A DNA stretch of 17,747 nt from Bacteroidales bacterium UBA1410 (GTDB lineage Bacteria; Bacteroidota; Bacteroidia; Bacteroidales; Dysgonomonadaceae), in contig DBPW01000045.1 in NCBI GenBank assembly GCA_002305015.1, positions 414-18,160 on the forward strand. The letters run 5' to 3'. Of this stretch, positions 7,938 through 17,460 are shown piece by piece. Position 1 is the stretch's first letter; each line of letters starts with the position of its first letter. The notes below the pieces were generated by a model, which was given only the letters and a program-made list of their open reading frames with translations, ran no database searches and had not been told where the DNA came from. The position numbers and the translations under genes are program-made.

Positions 7938-8105
7938 ATATTTTGTTTACTAATTGTTAAAATAAAAATGTAAGAAGATGTACTATAAAATGAATGAGCG
8001 TGAATGATAGGTTTTCTCTTTATTAAAATGGAGAGCAAAATTTATTTGAGTTTGAATTTTTAAATTAAAAACATGAATTATTAATTTTTTAAATGAAGAA
8101 AACGA
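7938..8105 (+). promoter_or_regulatory. Predicted susC mRNA leader with very short ORFs
   Basis: About 170 bases, AT-rich, between the predicted start of transcription and the susC ATG. It contains ATG 7978 followed by eight codons and a stop (MYYKMNERE), preceded by TAAGAAG; ATG 8028 followed by ten codons and a stop (MESKIYLSLNF); ATG 8073 (MNY); and ATG 8093, whose frame runs out of register into susC for about 57 codons. I see no strong RNA hairpin and no known riboswitch. Whether any small ORF is translated is unknown. Confidence 0.35.
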
Positions 8106-11100
8106 ATGAAAAACAAAAAGAAATTCATCGAAATGAAAGGATGGCTATTCGCAATACTGTGGATAATATCCTTAAGTGTGTTTGCTCAAAACATCACAGT
8201 AAGTGGAACGGTAACCGATACAAACAACGAACCTGTTATCGGAGCAACCGTAATTGTATCGGGTGACCCTACACATGGAACTGTCACAGACATAGACGGG
8301 AAATACATTCTACTGAATGTCCCTGCCGACGGATCGCTTGAATTCAGATTTGTAGGAATGAAAAACCTTGTAGTTCCTGTCAATGGTAAAACCACCTTGA
8401 ATGTTGTCATGGAATCGGATGTGCAGGCATTAGAAGAATTAGTGGTAATAGGCTATGGAACACAGCGAAAAGAAGCTGTAACCGGTTCGGTTTCGTCCGT
8501 AACGGGTAATACGCTTAGGGAAGTTCCTTCTGCAAATATTACTCAGGCCTTGCAAGGAAGAATTGCTGGTGTTCAAATGTCACAAACATCTAGTAAACCA
8601 GGAGCAGAAATGCAAATACGTATTCGCGGCACTCGCTCTTTGAATGCGAGCAACGATCCATTAGTCGTGCTCGATGGAATACCTTTTGCAGGGACATTAG
8701 GAGACATAGATCCAAATTCTATTAAAAGTATAGATATCCTTAAGGATGCTTCTGCAACTGCTATATATGGATCTCGCGGTGCAAACGGAGTAATTTTGAT
8801 TTCTACAATAAAAGGTATTAAAGGAGATAGGGCTAAAATGTCGTATAATAGTTATTATGGTTTGAAAAACATTTTTGCCAAATATCCCATGATGGATGGT
8901 CCGGAATTTATCAAACTAAGAGCTGCGGCAGGAAAATTTACCCAATACGGAGAAGATGAATCCGATGATGTCAATATTGACTGGCAAGATTTGCTATATC
9001 GTACAGGAATTACAACAAGCCATGATATAGGCATAACTGGGGGTACCCAAAAAGGAAATTACTCGTTTGGAATCGGCTATTATAAAGATGAGGCTATTAT
9101 TCCCGGACAAGATTACACAAGACTATCTATCAGAAGCATGTTAGATCAAGAGATAGGAAAACATTTCAAAATTGGATTTTCTACTAATAGCAATTATTCA
9201 ATTAATAATGGTAACAACTTTAGTTTATACACGACACTCAGCACAACGCCAATAGCAAATCCATATAATGCCGATGGATCACTAAAAAGAGTAGTTAAAA
9301 TGGCTAATGACAATCATTATGTAGTCACCAAATCAGTAATTGAAAACCTTGGTGATAGTTGGATTGACCAAAATAAGGCATTTGGCTCATTTAATAGCGC
9401 TTATGCGGAAATAAAAATTCCCTCGATTGAAGGGCTGAAATATCGTGTAAATCTTGGTTTAAATTTTAGGACTACTAATAACGGAAGTTATACTGGGGAA
9501 GGAGTGTTCAGCGAGAATGCATCAACTGTTTCAACGGCTAGTATAAGCAATTCGTTGATGACCAATTGGGCTATTGAGAACTTGTTTTCTTTCGATAAAA
9601 CATTCAATGATAAACATCAACTAAATGCACTTGCTATGTATTCAGCAGAACAAACTTACTATAACCGATCACATGCATCTGCGAAAGACATTCCATCCGA
9701 TTCCTTCCAATTCTATAATTTAGGAAGAGCGAATGGAGAAGTCGTCATAGACCCAAGTAACCAATCATATTTTAACAGTGGATTGATTTCATACATGGGA
9801 AGAGTAATGTACTCTTATGATGATCGATATATGATAAGCGCTACAATTCGTTCTGATGCTTCATCGAGACTCGCTAAAGGACGTCAATGGCATACATATC
9901 CTGCAATCTCTGCAGGGTGGAACATAAAAAACGAATCATTCATGAAAGAACTATCTTATATCAATCAATTAAAGGTAAGAATAGGTTACGGAGAAACATC
10001 AAATCAATCAGTTGATCCTTATAAAACTCTAGGATTATTAAGCACACGTCCATATAATTTTGGATCATATAATACAGTAGGATATTATGTTTCTGAATTG
10101 CCTAACACTCAATTAGGGTGGGAGTATTCAAGCACATGGAACTATGGCCTTGATTTTTCATTTTTCAACAACCGATTGACGGGAACTTTGGAGTATTACG
10201 TTCAAAATACTAAAGATGTATTACTCCGTGTAGGATTACCTTCCACATCAGGAGTTGGGAGTTATATGGCCAATATTGGTGAAACGCAAAATAAAGGGAT
10301 AGAAATATCGCTTAATGGCTTGATATTAAACAATTATAATGGATGGACATGGGAAGCTGGAATAAATCTGTATTCGAATAAGAATAAATTATTGGCACTC
10401 GCCTCTGGTCAAAATGAAGATAAAAACAATTGGTGGTTTGTTGGTCATCCGATAGATGTTATCTATGATTACGAAAAAATAGGTCTTTGGAATGAAACCG
10501 ATCCTGACTATAAATATCTTCAGATACTTGAGCCTGGAGGAAATGCCGGAATGATTAAGGTAAAATACACAGGAGAGTATAATTCCGACGGATCTCCAAC
10601 AAGAAAAATTAATGATGACGACCGCCAGATCATTGATATCAATCCCGATTTTGAAGGCGGATTCAATACAAGAGTAGCATTTAAAGATTTTGATTTGAGT
10701 TTAGTTGGAACATTTAAAAGAGGAGGCATATTGATGAGTTCTTTGTATTCATCTTCAGGGTATCTGAATATGTTAACTGGTCGTAGAAACAATGTAAAAG
10801 TAGATTATTGGACACCCGAAAACACCGATGCTAAGTACCCCAAACCCGGTGGAATGGAAAGTAGTAATAATCCTAAATATGGAAGCACTCTTGGTTATTT
10901 CGATGCTTCATATATGAAGATTCGAACAATAACCTTAGGTTACAATTTCAAAAAACAGTTGATTTCAAATCTTGGAATTGATAATCTAAGGATATATTGC
11001 ACAATCCAAAATCCGTTTGTATTGTTTTCACCCTACTATAATGAATCAGGCATGGATCCAGAAACAAATTCATATGGCGATGAAAATGCGGCAGTACCAA

Positions 11101-11189
11101 TGTCTTCTAACTTAAGGCGATTATTAACAATAGGAACCAATACTCCAACAACTCGAAACTATTTAATAGGTATCAATTTAACATTTTAA
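8106..11189 (+). CDS. SusC-like TonB-dependent outer-membrane transporter
   Basis: 1027 residues, the normal SusC size. A signal peptide (hydrophobic core about 12-26) ends near FAQ/N. There is no STN domain; the mature protein begins with a carboxypeptidase-regulatory-like beta-sandwich at about 29-104 (VSGTVTDTNNEPVIGATVIV, DIDGKY). The typical SusC link EELVVIGYGTQRKEAVTG at 110-127 leads into the plug domain, which has RIRGTRSLNASNDPLVVLDG and ILKDASATAIYGSRGANGV. The rest is the 22-strand barrel, ending in an aromatic residue (GINLTF), as expected for outer-membrane beta-barrels. It would import oligosaccharides captured by the SusD partner, using energy from TonB-ExbBD. Start: ATG 8106 is used; ATG 8133 would also give a good signal peptide. 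The susD gene begins four bases after its stop. It is probably driven by the promoter and boxes in the gap upstream. Confidence 0.97.
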   Translation: MKNKKKFIEMKGWLFAILWIISLSVFAQNITVSGTVTDTNNEPVIGATVIVSGDPTHGTVTDIDGKYILLNVPADGSLEFRFVGMKNLVVPVNGKTTLNVVMESDVQALEELVVIGYGTQRKEAVTGSVSSVTGNTLREVPSANITQALQGRIAGVQMSQTSSKPGAEMQIRIRGTRSLNASNDPLVVLDGIPFAGTLGDIDPNSIKSIDILKDASATAIYGSRGANGVILISTIKGIKGDRAKMSYNSYYGLKNIFAKYPMMDGPEFIKLRAAAGKFTQYGEDESDDVNIDWQDLLYRTGITTSHDIGITGGTQKGNYSFGIGYYKDEAIIPGQDYTRLSIRSMLDQEIGKHFKIGFSTNSNYSINNGNNFSLYTTLSTTPIANPYNADGSLKRVVKMANDNHYVVTKSVIENLGDSWIDQNKAFGSFNSAYAEIKIPSIEGLKYRVNLGLNFRTTNNGSYTGEGVFSENASTVSTASISNSLMTNWAIENLFSFDKTFNDKHQLNALAMYSAEQTYYNRSHASAKDIPSDSFQFYNLGRANGEVVIDPSNQSYFNSGLISYMGRVMYSYDDRYMISATIRSDASSRLAKGRQWHTYPAISAGWNIKNESFMKELSYINQLKVRIGYGETSNQSVDPYKTLGLLSTRPYNFGSYNTVGYYVSELPNTQLGWEYSSTWNYGLDFSFFNNRLTGTLEYYVQNTKDVLLRVGLPSTSGVGSYMANIGETQNKGIEISLNGLILNNYNGWTWEAGINLYSNKNKLLALASGQNEDKNNWWFVGHPIDVIYDYEKIGLWNETDPDYKYLQILEPGGNAGMIKVKYTGEYNSDGSPTRKINDDDRQIIDINPDFEGGFNTRVAFKDFDLSLVGTFKRGGILMSSLYSSSGYLNMLTGRRNNVKVDYWTPENTDAKYPKPGGMESSNNPKYGSTLGYFDASYMKIRTITLGYNFKKQLISNLGIDNLRIYCTIQNPFVLFSPYYNESGMDPETNSYGDENAAVPMSSNLRRLLTIGTNTPTTRNYLIGINLTF

Positions 11190-11193
11190 CAAT

Positions 11194-13155
11194 ATGATTA
11201 TGAAACAATTAAATATAAATAAATATTTACTGACAGCATTTTTAGTTATTGGGATTATTAGCTGTTCAGATATATTGGAAGAAAAACCTCGTAGCATTTT
11301 TACTCCTGAGTATTTCAAAACAGAAAAAGGTGTAATGGGAGGTATTACCTCATTATATGCACATCTACGATACATTTATGGAAATGGATATTGGTCACTT
11401 ATTGGAGAAATGGGGACAGATGAGGCCACTTATGGACATGGGGGTGATGGTAATGTCTTACCTCTTGATTATACAGGTAAAGCTGCACTGACACCTTCAA
11501 GCTCTAGAGCAGATGTTTTGTGGAATCAAGCCTTTTCAAATATCAATACTGCGAACGGGATTATCGAAAATGCATTAGAAGTAGGGACTATTTCAAATGC
11601 ATTGATTGCCGAAGCGAGATTCTTCCGTGCCTTTGACTATTTTATGTTGGTCCAAACATTTGGAGGAGTACCATTGGATTTAGGGGGTGGAGAATTAAAA
11701 TTTAATACGTCTACTTCTAGATTTTCCATTCGAAATACTGTTCCAGAAGTTTACACAAGAGCAATATTCCCCGATTTGATTTCAGCAGTAAATGACTTGC
11801 CGGAACAGCCTCGTTTAACCGGAACAGCGACGAAAACGCTAGCTCGACTTTATTTGGCAAAAGCTTATTTAACCTATGGATGGTGGCTGGAAAATCCTAA
11901 TGATATTCCTACATATCCAGAGTGTAATCGAACCGACCCCGATGGTCATGATGCACAATGGTATTTTCAACAAGCCTATGAAGTAGCGGTTACGGCTATT
12001 GATAATCCGGGTCCATTTAAACTTCAGCCCACCTATTATGATGTCAATTTAGCTCAAAACGATCGCCATAATGAAATGCTACTTTATGCTGACCATACAG
12101 AGTCTAGCGAATATTATGATGGATCGAGCCATTCATATAATACGGGTTCATCTCCCGGCAATTTTGCAGATTGGTTTTTTAAATGGGACTATACTTTTTT
12201 ACAGAGTTTTACAGATCCAGCACAAACGACTGCAGTTAGGTCAGTGCAACGAGAAGCAGCACAAGCTTATGGACGCCCATGGAAAATGATGTGTCCACCT
12301 ATTGGGTTAATTACAAATACTTTTTCAGACAAAATCAATGATTCTCGCTACGATGGAAGTTTTGTTACAACATTCCGTGGAAACTGGCCAAAAGGTGGAA
12401 TCCCTAATTCAGTATTATATAATGCAAATGGAATGCCGGTATCACCAGGAGATCCAATTTTAACTTTTTTAAACGAAGAACCAACTACACCTATCGTCTA
12501 TCCAGTAGGACCTGGAAAAAGTAATGTTGGCGCAGGTGAATTACCAGGACGAGCAGACTGGGTAATTGGACCACGAGAGATCAGTAGATACTCCTGGCCT
12601 AATTTATGGAAGCTTGGGCCATACCGTACAGATAATGGAACCGGGCTTGGACAACCTAATGGTGGAATTACAAGACCTTTTCCTATTGCAAAATTTTCCG
12701 AACTGTATTTTATTGCTGCCGAAGCCGCCGTAAAAGGAGCAACCCCCAACCCAGGTAAAAGTGCCAGAGACTTGATCAATGTGATTCGCGCTCGTGCAGG
12801 TAAATGGCGCTGGGACAACAATGGAAATGTGGCAAAAGTTCAGGATAATAGTGCCGCTATGATAGCTGCAACCCCGGCCACCATTGATATTAATTATATT
12901 TTAGAAGAACGTTCCCGTGAATATTATGGCGAAGGTTATCGTTGGTTCGATTTAACTCGTACTCAGAAATGGGAAGAATTTTCATCTAAATATGAGATTT
13001 GCGGACTTGCATATGGAGTAGGTGATCGAAATCCTATAATTTATACGCGCACAATTGAAAAGTATCATTATTTGCGACCAATTCCTACAGGACAAATTGA
13101 TGGATTAGAAATGACAGTTGAAGAAAAAGCAGCTTATCAGAATCCGGGTTATTAA
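11194..13155 (+). CDS. SusD-like surface glycan-binding lipoprotein (RagB/SusD family)
   Basis: 653 residues. The N-terminus is a lipoprotein signal with the lipidated Cys24 in GIISC. The next residues (SDILEE) are acidic, which fits the Bacteroidota signal for moving lipoproteins to the cell surface. SusD-type tetratricopeptide segments are clear: AEARFFRAFDYFMLVQTFGG at 139-158, ARLYLAKAYLTYGWW, ELYFIAAEAAVKG followed by NPGKSARDLINVIRARAG, and the C-terminal LEERSREYYGEGYRWFDL at 570-587. The protein sits as a lid on the SusC barrel and binds the incoming glycan, so its ligand should be the target polysaccharide of the locus. Start: ATG 11194 or ATG 11200 are equally plausible. A strong hairpin follows the stop. 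It is somewhat longer than the best-studied SusD proteins. Confidence 0.96.
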   Translation: MIMKQLNINKYLLTAFLVIGIISCSDILEEKPRSIFTPEYFKTEKGVMGGITSLYAHLRYIYGNGYWSLIGEMGTDEATYGHGGDGNVLPLDYTGKAALTPSSSRADVLWNQAFSNINTANGIIENALEVGTISNALIAEARFFRAFDYFMLVQTFGGVPLDLGGGELKFNTSTSRFSIRNTVPEVYTRAIFPDLISAVNDLPEQPRLTGTATKTLARLYLAKAYLTYGWWLENPNDIPTYPECNRTDPDGHDAQWYFQQAYEVAVTAIDNPGPFKLQPTYYDVNLAQNDRHNEMLLYADHTESSEYYDGSSHSYNTGSSPGNFADWFFKWDYTFLQSFTDPAQTTAVRSVQREAAQAYGRPWKMMCPPIGLITNTFSDKINDSRYDGSFVTTFRGNWPKGGIPNSVLYNANGMPVSPGDPILTFLNEEPTTPIVYPVGPGKSNVGAGELPGRADWVIGPREISRYSWPNLWKLGPYRTDNGTGLGQPNGGITRPFPIAKFSELYFIAAEAAVKGATPNPGKSARDLINVIRARAGKWRWDNNGNVAKVQDNSAAMIAATPATIDINYILEERSREYYGEGYRWFDLTRTQKWEEFSSKYEICGLAYGVGDRNPIIYTRTIEKYHYLRPIPTGQIDGLEMTVEEKAAYQNPGY

Positions 13156-13167
13156 ATTAAGAGAACC

Positions 13168-13206
13168 AAATTGATTGGAAGGTCGAACTGACTTTCCAAT
13201 CAATTT
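13168..13206 (+). terminator. 17-bp hairpin after susD (terminator or processing site)
   Basis: Arms at 13168-13184 and 13190-13206 pair over 17 positions with a single G-T pair and a 5-base loop (GAACT). It starts 12 bases after the susD stop. The stem is flanked by A on the left and continues into TTTATTATG on the right, so the T run is short and broken. It could end susCD transcription, only attenuate it, or stabilise the 3' end of the susCD message, which is common where susCD is expressed above the enzyme genes. Confidence 0.7.
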
Positions 13207-13254
13207 ATTATGAGTAAATACCATTCTGTTGATTGAAAATCATATCAAAACTTA

Positions 13255-13274
13255 TTACATTCCAACTATTTTAA
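13255..13274 (+). promoter_or_regulatory. Weak candidate promoter/box ahead of the GH35 operon
   Basis: The 8 bases TTACATTC at 13255-13262 are identical to those in the last box before the susC promoter (7913-7920). A TATTTTAA stretch at 13267-13274 stands at nearly the same distance after it (4 bases rather than 3), although it lacks the final G of a good -7 element. The GH35 start codon is 12 bases further on. The match is short and may be chance. Confidence 0.2.
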
Positions 13275-13286
13275 ATTAATATCTGT

Positions 13287-14909
13287 ATGATTCGTTACAA
13301 AAACTCTTTCACATTTTTCATTTTATTGACTTTATCCATTCATGTTTTTCCTCAACACTATCAAACACCCTCCCTCGAAAGAAGGAATACCGACGTTCAA
13401 TTGATGGTAAAAGGTAAGCCTTTTTTAATATTGGGTGGAGAATTAAGCAACTCTGCTACCAGCGATGAGGAGAAAATGAAAGGAATTTGGGGCAAGTTAA
13501 AGGAAATGAATCTGAATACGGTTTTAGCTCCCGTTTATTGGGAATTGATAGAGCCTGTGGAGGGCAAGTTCGACTTTACATTGGTCGACGCCATGATAAA
13601 TCAAGCTCGTGAAAAAGATTTACACCTTGTTTTGCTTTGGTTTGGAACGTGGAAAAACAGCATGTCCTGTTACATCCCGCAATGGATAAAGGAAGATTAT
13701 AAACGTTTCCCTCGCACGTTGGATGCCAACGGGAAGCCATCGGAAATTGTTAGTCCTTTTAGTCAAAATACTTTAAAGGCAGATATAAAAGCATTTAGCG
13801 AATTGATGAAACACATAAAATCTGTTGACGAAATAGAACAAACTGTCATTATGGTGCAAGTGGAAAATGAAATGGGTCAGCTACCTGATGCACGCGATTA
13901 TTCCACTATGGCAAATAAGGCATTTCAAGCAGATGTGCCCAAAGAATTGATGGATTATTTATTTCAAAATAAAAAAAATTTACTCCCCTCGATTGAAAAT
14001 TTATGGGCTACAAACGGATACAAACGAAAAGGAAATTGGGAATCCGTTTTCGGGAAAAGCTTGGCAACAGATGAATTGTTTATGGCTTGGAATTATGCCC
14101 TTTATGCCGATAAAGTGGCAGAAGCCGGGAAGTCGGTTTATCCCTTGCCCATGTACGTAAACTGTGCTTTGAACAGACCCAATTACCAACCCGGACAATA
14201 TCCGAGTGGCGGCCCACTGCCTCATTTAATGAATATCTGGCAGGCAGCTGCACCTCATATCGATATGTTATCGCCGGACATCTATCATGGCGACTTTCGG
14301 GATTGGCTTGCAATGTACGACCAATTAAACAATCCGATTTTTGTACCTGAAATTCGCATGGAACCCGATAATGCCGCTCAGGTATTTTATGTAATTGGAC
14401 GACATAAGTCGCTCGGGTTTTGCCCATTCTCCATCGAATCGGCAAACGAACCGGAAGCGACTGCTATCAGCAAAAGTTACAAGGTATTGGATGATCTAAA
14501 AGATTTAATACTTTCATACAGGAATAAAACTGACGGTATTTATCTGAATCGGCAGAATCAATCGGACACTTTGACTATGGGAAATTACGAAATAGTTTTT
14601 TCTCACGTTTACACGCTTCCGTGGAACGACGGAGCGAAAGCCGAAAAATGGACTCCGGCCGGTTGCCTTATCATTCAAACTGGGCCGAGTGAGTTTTGGA
14701 TTGGAGGAACCAGCGTTACTTGTACGTTCAAAAATATAAGAGATTCGTCGTTTACCACAGGAATTTTATCGACAGACGTTGCCATCAAACAGGGAAGCGA
14801 TTGGAAATATGTTCGCATCAATGGCGATCAAACCCATCAGGGACGCCATATTCGAATAGGTTCAGACGAATGGCAAATTCAGAGAATTCGATTATACAAC
14901 TATAAATAA
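13287..14909 (+). CDS. GH35 beta-galactosidase with DUF5597-type C-terminus, secreted
   Basis: 540 residues. A signal peptide (core FFILLTLSIHV) ends near FPQ/H. The TIM-barrel region has FLILGGELSNSATSD and LNTVLAPVYWELIEP, typical of GH35. The acid/base is Glu195 in QVENEMG and the nucleophile is Glu355 in FVPEIRME. The C-terminal part (about 390-540, with WTPAGCLIIQTGPSEFWIGG) matches the DUF5597 domain often attached to this GH35 subgroup. Length and layout resemble the Cellvibrio japonicus Bgl35A group, which removes beta-galactose from xyloglucan side chains; that substrate is an inference here. The enzyme should be periplasmic. Its stop codon abuts the GH115 start (TAAATG), so the two are probably translationally coupled. 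It is the first gene after the susD hairpin. A beta-galactosidase role is likely but unproven. Confidence 0.88.
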   Translation: MIRYKNSFTFFILLTLSIHVFPQHYQTPSLERRNTDVQLMVKGKPFLILGGELSNSATSDEEKMKGIWGKLKEMNLNTVLAPVYWELIEPVEGKFDFTLVDAMINQAREKDLHLVLLWFGTWKNSMSCYIPQWIKEDYKRFPRTLDANGKPSEIVSPFSQNTLKADIKAFSELMKHIKSVDEIEQTVIMVQVENEMGQLPDARDYSTMANKAFQADVPKELMDYLFQNKKNLLPSIENLWATNGYKRKGNWESVFGKSLATDELFMAWNYALYADKVAEAGKSVYPLPMYVNCALNRPNYQPGQYPSGGPLPHLMNIWQAAAPHIDMLSPDIYHGDFRDWLAMYDQLNNPIFVPEIRMEPDNAAQVFYVIGRHKSLGFCPFSIESANEPEATAISKSYKVLDDLKDLILSYRNKTDGIYLNRQNQSDTLTMGNYEIVFSHVYTLPWNDGAKAEKWTPAGCLIIQTGPSEFWIGGTSVTCTFKNIRDSSFTTGILSTDVAIKQGSDWKYVRINGDQTHQGRHIRIGSDEWQIQRIRLYNYK

Positions 14910-17426
14910 ATGAAATACAGATATTTGTTTTTAATAGGGGCTTTTTTCGGTTTTTTGAGTGCAAATTCTCAAAATGCTCCCGATTTCGTAGCTACGGATG
15001 CAAATGAAGATTCATTTGCTTTGACGACTAAAAACGAGGCAACATTTTCTATTTTGTCGGATTCTGCCGATTTTGTGGCAATGCAACTTGCCTTAGCGAA
15101 TTTGCAGAACGATTTTTTGGCAGTTGCCGGTAAAAAGCCGGCCTTAACGTACAATACAAAAACAAAATCTGTTAAACTCATCGTGGGTACGATTGGTAAG
15201 AGCAAATTCATCGACCAACTTGCCAACAAACGTATTATAAATAAAACCGATTTATTGGGCAAACATGAAAAATTCATCATTCAAACCGTAAAGCATCCCT
15301 TTGAAGGAATAGACGAAGCATTGGTTATTGCCGGCAGCGACAAACGAGGAACGGTTTATGGAATTTACGAACTTTCCCGACAAATAGGCGTTTCGCCTTG
15401 GTATTACTGGGCAGATGTACCTGTTCGGAAATCCGAAAATATTTATATCAAACGTGGGGTTTATACTGCCGGCGAACCGGCGGTTGCCTATCGCGGTATT
15501 TTTCTTAATGACGAAGAACCTGCTTTGGGTGGTTGGACAAGAGCTACGTTTGGTGGTTTTAATCACAATTTTTATGAAAAGGTTTTTGAACTCATTCTTC
15601 GTTTGAAAGGAAATTTTCTTTGGCCTGCCATGTGGGGGAAAGCTTTTTATGACGATGATCCTCAAAATGCGGTGCTTGCCGACGAGATGGGGGTTGTGAT
15701 CGGCACTTCTCACCACGAACCGATGGCGCGTGCTCATGTGGAATGGAGTAGATACGGAAAAGGAGAATGGAATTATCAGACGAATAAAAAAGTTCTGAAA
15801 CAATTCTGGACAGAAGGTTTTAAACGAGCCTACGGAACAGAATGCCTGATTACTGTCGGTATGCGTGGTGATGGCGATGAACCGATGAGCGAAGAAAGTA
15901 ATATAAAATTGCTCGAAAAAATCATTTCCGATCAACGCAGCATTATTTCCAAAATATCCGGGAAGGATGCTGCCAAAACGCCCCAAGTTTGGGCACTATA
16001 CAAGGAAGTTCAGGACTATTACGACAAGGGGATGCGCGTTCCGGATGATGTAACCTTGCTGCTCTGCGACGACAATTGGGGAAATGTAAGAAAGCTGCCG
16101 TTACCGGATGCTCCGAAGCGAAAAGGCGGTTATGGAATGTATTATCATTTCGATTATGTAGGCGGGCCGAGAAATTATAAATGGATCAATGTCAGTCAAG
16201 TACAACGTATTTGGGAACAAATGAGTCTCACCTATCAGCATGGAGTCGATAAACTCTGGATAGTTAACGTCGGCGATTTGAAACCGATGGAATATCCGAT
16301 TTCGTTCTTTCTGGATATGGCATGGAATCCCAACCAATTTACTGCCGATAATTTGCGGGAACATACCGAAAAATGGTGTGCTGAGCAGTTTGGAGAAAAA
16401 TATGCCAAAGAATCGGCTCGGCTGATTGATACTTACACAAAATACAATCACCGCATTACGCCGGAGTTGTTGAACGATACGATTTACAGTCTGGAAAATT
16501 ACAATGAGTTTCAGCAGGTAACTTCGGAGTATGTGAAATTGGCTTTGGATGCATTCAGACTTTACCAACAAATTCCTGACGAAACAAAAGATGCTTTTGA
16601 CGAACTGGTTTTGTTTCCCATCAATGCTTGCAGCAATTTATACGAAATGTATTTTGCCGTTGCCAAAAACAAACAATTAGCCAAACAAAATAATCCCGAA
16701 GCGAATATTTGGGCTGATGAAGTAAAGAAATGTTTCGAACGCGATTCGCTGCTTACCCTGCATTACAACACTGAAGTTGCAGGTGGAAAATGGAAGCACA
16801 TGATGGACCAAATTCGTATCGGATATACCTATTGGCAGGAGCCAAAGCAGCGTGTAATGCCTGAAGTAAAATATGTAACACCTTCAGCCGACGAAAAAAA
16901 CAAAAAATTTGTTGAAAGTGACGGTTATATTTCCATTGAAGCCGAACATTTCAATCGTGCGAAAGGAAACGAGCGAATAGAATGGAAAGTGATTCCAAAT
17001 TTGGGAAAAACATTATCGGGTGTAACTACTTTTCCGCAAAACGAATATCCAACACCGGAAGACAGCATTTATCTGGAATATGACGTCATTACCCGGTCAA
17101 CAGGAAATTTTCCGATACACGTATTGGTTTCGCCAACGCTTAATTTCAACAACAACAAAGGATTAAGATATGGCATTTCGGTTGATAATCAGGAAGAAAA
17201 GATTGTAAACATGAATGGAAAATACGATACAAAACTCCTGGAAAAATGGCAGGCACAACGCATCAATGAAACTATTACGACGCACATGTTTCAGTCAGCC
17301 GGAAAGCATACCATCCGATTTAGAGTATTGGAACCGGGAATCGTATTGCAAAAAATAATCATTGATACGGGTAACTTGAAAAAGAGTTATCTCGGAGCTC
17401 CTGAAAGCAAACGAATGGTGGATTGA
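14910..17426 (+). CDS. GH115 alpha-glucuronidase (xylan alpha-1,2-glucuronosidase), secreted
   Basis: 838 residues, the usual GH115 length. A signal peptide ends near SANSQ/N. The N-terminal domain contains GSDKRGTVYGIYELSRQIGV at about 142-161, and the barrel starts with YRGIFLNDEEPALGGW (Asp201). Residues reported as important in the Bacteroides ovatus enzyme have counterparts at near-constant offset: His268 or His269 (TSHHEP), Asp323 (MRGDGDEPM), Glu366 (LYKEVQDYY), Asn389 (CDDNWGN), and His413 and Tyr416 (YYHFDY). The C-terminal domain (about 665-830, YISIEAEHFNRA onward) fits the GH115 C-terminal beta-sandwich. GH115 enzymes remove glucuronic acid or its 4-O-methyl form from internal as well as terminal xyloses of xylan. 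The gene begins right at the GH35 stop and is followed 34 bases later by GH67, so the three form one operon. It is complete, with no sign of damage. Confidence 0.96.
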   Translation: MKYRYLFLIGAFFGFLSANSQNAPDFVATDANEDSFALTTKNEATFSILSDSADFVAMQLALANLQNDFLAVAGKKPALTYNTKTKSVKLIVGTIGKSKFIDQLANKRIINKTDLLGKHEKFIIQTVKHPFEGIDEALVIAGSDKRGTVYGIYELSRQIGVSPWYYWADVPVRKSENIYIKRGVYTAGEPAVAYRGIFLNDEEPALGGWTRATFGGFNHNFYEKVFELILRLKGNFLWPAMWGKAFYDDDPQNAVLADEMGVVIGTSHHEPMARAHVEWSRYGKGEWNYQTNKKVLKQFWTEGFKRAYGTECLITVGMRGDGDEPMSEESNIKLLEKIISDQRSIISKISGKDAAKTPQVWALYKEVQDYYDKGMRVPDDVTLLLCDDNWGNVRKLPLPDAPKRKGGYGMYYHFDYVGGPRNYKWINVSQVQRIWEQMSLTYQHGVDKLWIVNVGDLKPMEYPISFFLDMAWNPNQFTADNLREHTEKWCAEQFGEKYAKESARLIDTYTKYNHRITPELLNDTIYSLENYNEFQQVTSEYVKLALDAFRLYQQIPDETKDAFDELVLFPINACSNLYEMYFAVAKNKQLAKQNNPEANIWADEVKKCFERDSLLTLHYNTEVAGGKWKHMMDQIRIGYTYWQEPKQRVMPEVKYVTPSADEKNKKFVESDGYISIEAEHFNRAKGNERIEWKVIPNLGKTLSGVTTFPQNEYPTPEDSIYLEYDVITRSTGNFPIHVLVSPTLNFNNNKGLRYGISVDNQEEKIVNMNGKYDTKLLEKWQAQRINETITTHMFQSAGKHTIRFRVLEPGIVLQKIIIDTGNLKKSYLGAPESKRMVD

Positions 17427-17460
17427 AATATTTTTATGGTAAAATTTCAAATTAAAACAA

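Larger units (their letters stand above)
7671..8105 (+). other. 435-base intergenic regulatory region between CE15 and susC
   Basis: No convincing protein gene lies here. The CE15-proximal part (7671-7844) is AT-rich and contains only a weak hairpin with a T run. The middle (7845-7931) carries an array of GGT(A/T)ACAT boxes and a -7 promoter element. The distal part is the likely mRNA leader of susC, with several very short ORFs. This gap probably splits the upstream enzyme block from the susC transcription unit. Confidence 0.7.

Noticed and set aside
8800..13155. susC/susD look richer in AGA, ATA and A/T-ending codons than the flanking enzyme genes, which could suggest separate transfer
   Set aside because: The impression is qualitative and was not computed. 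Surface-exposed transporter genes often differ this way, and no mobile-element boundary is seen.
15252..15986. Long open frame of 244 codons on the - strand inside GH115
   Set aside because: It lies entirely within a well-supported gene with all catalytic residues, its protein has no recognisable motif, and it has no convincing start context. It is a frame shadow.
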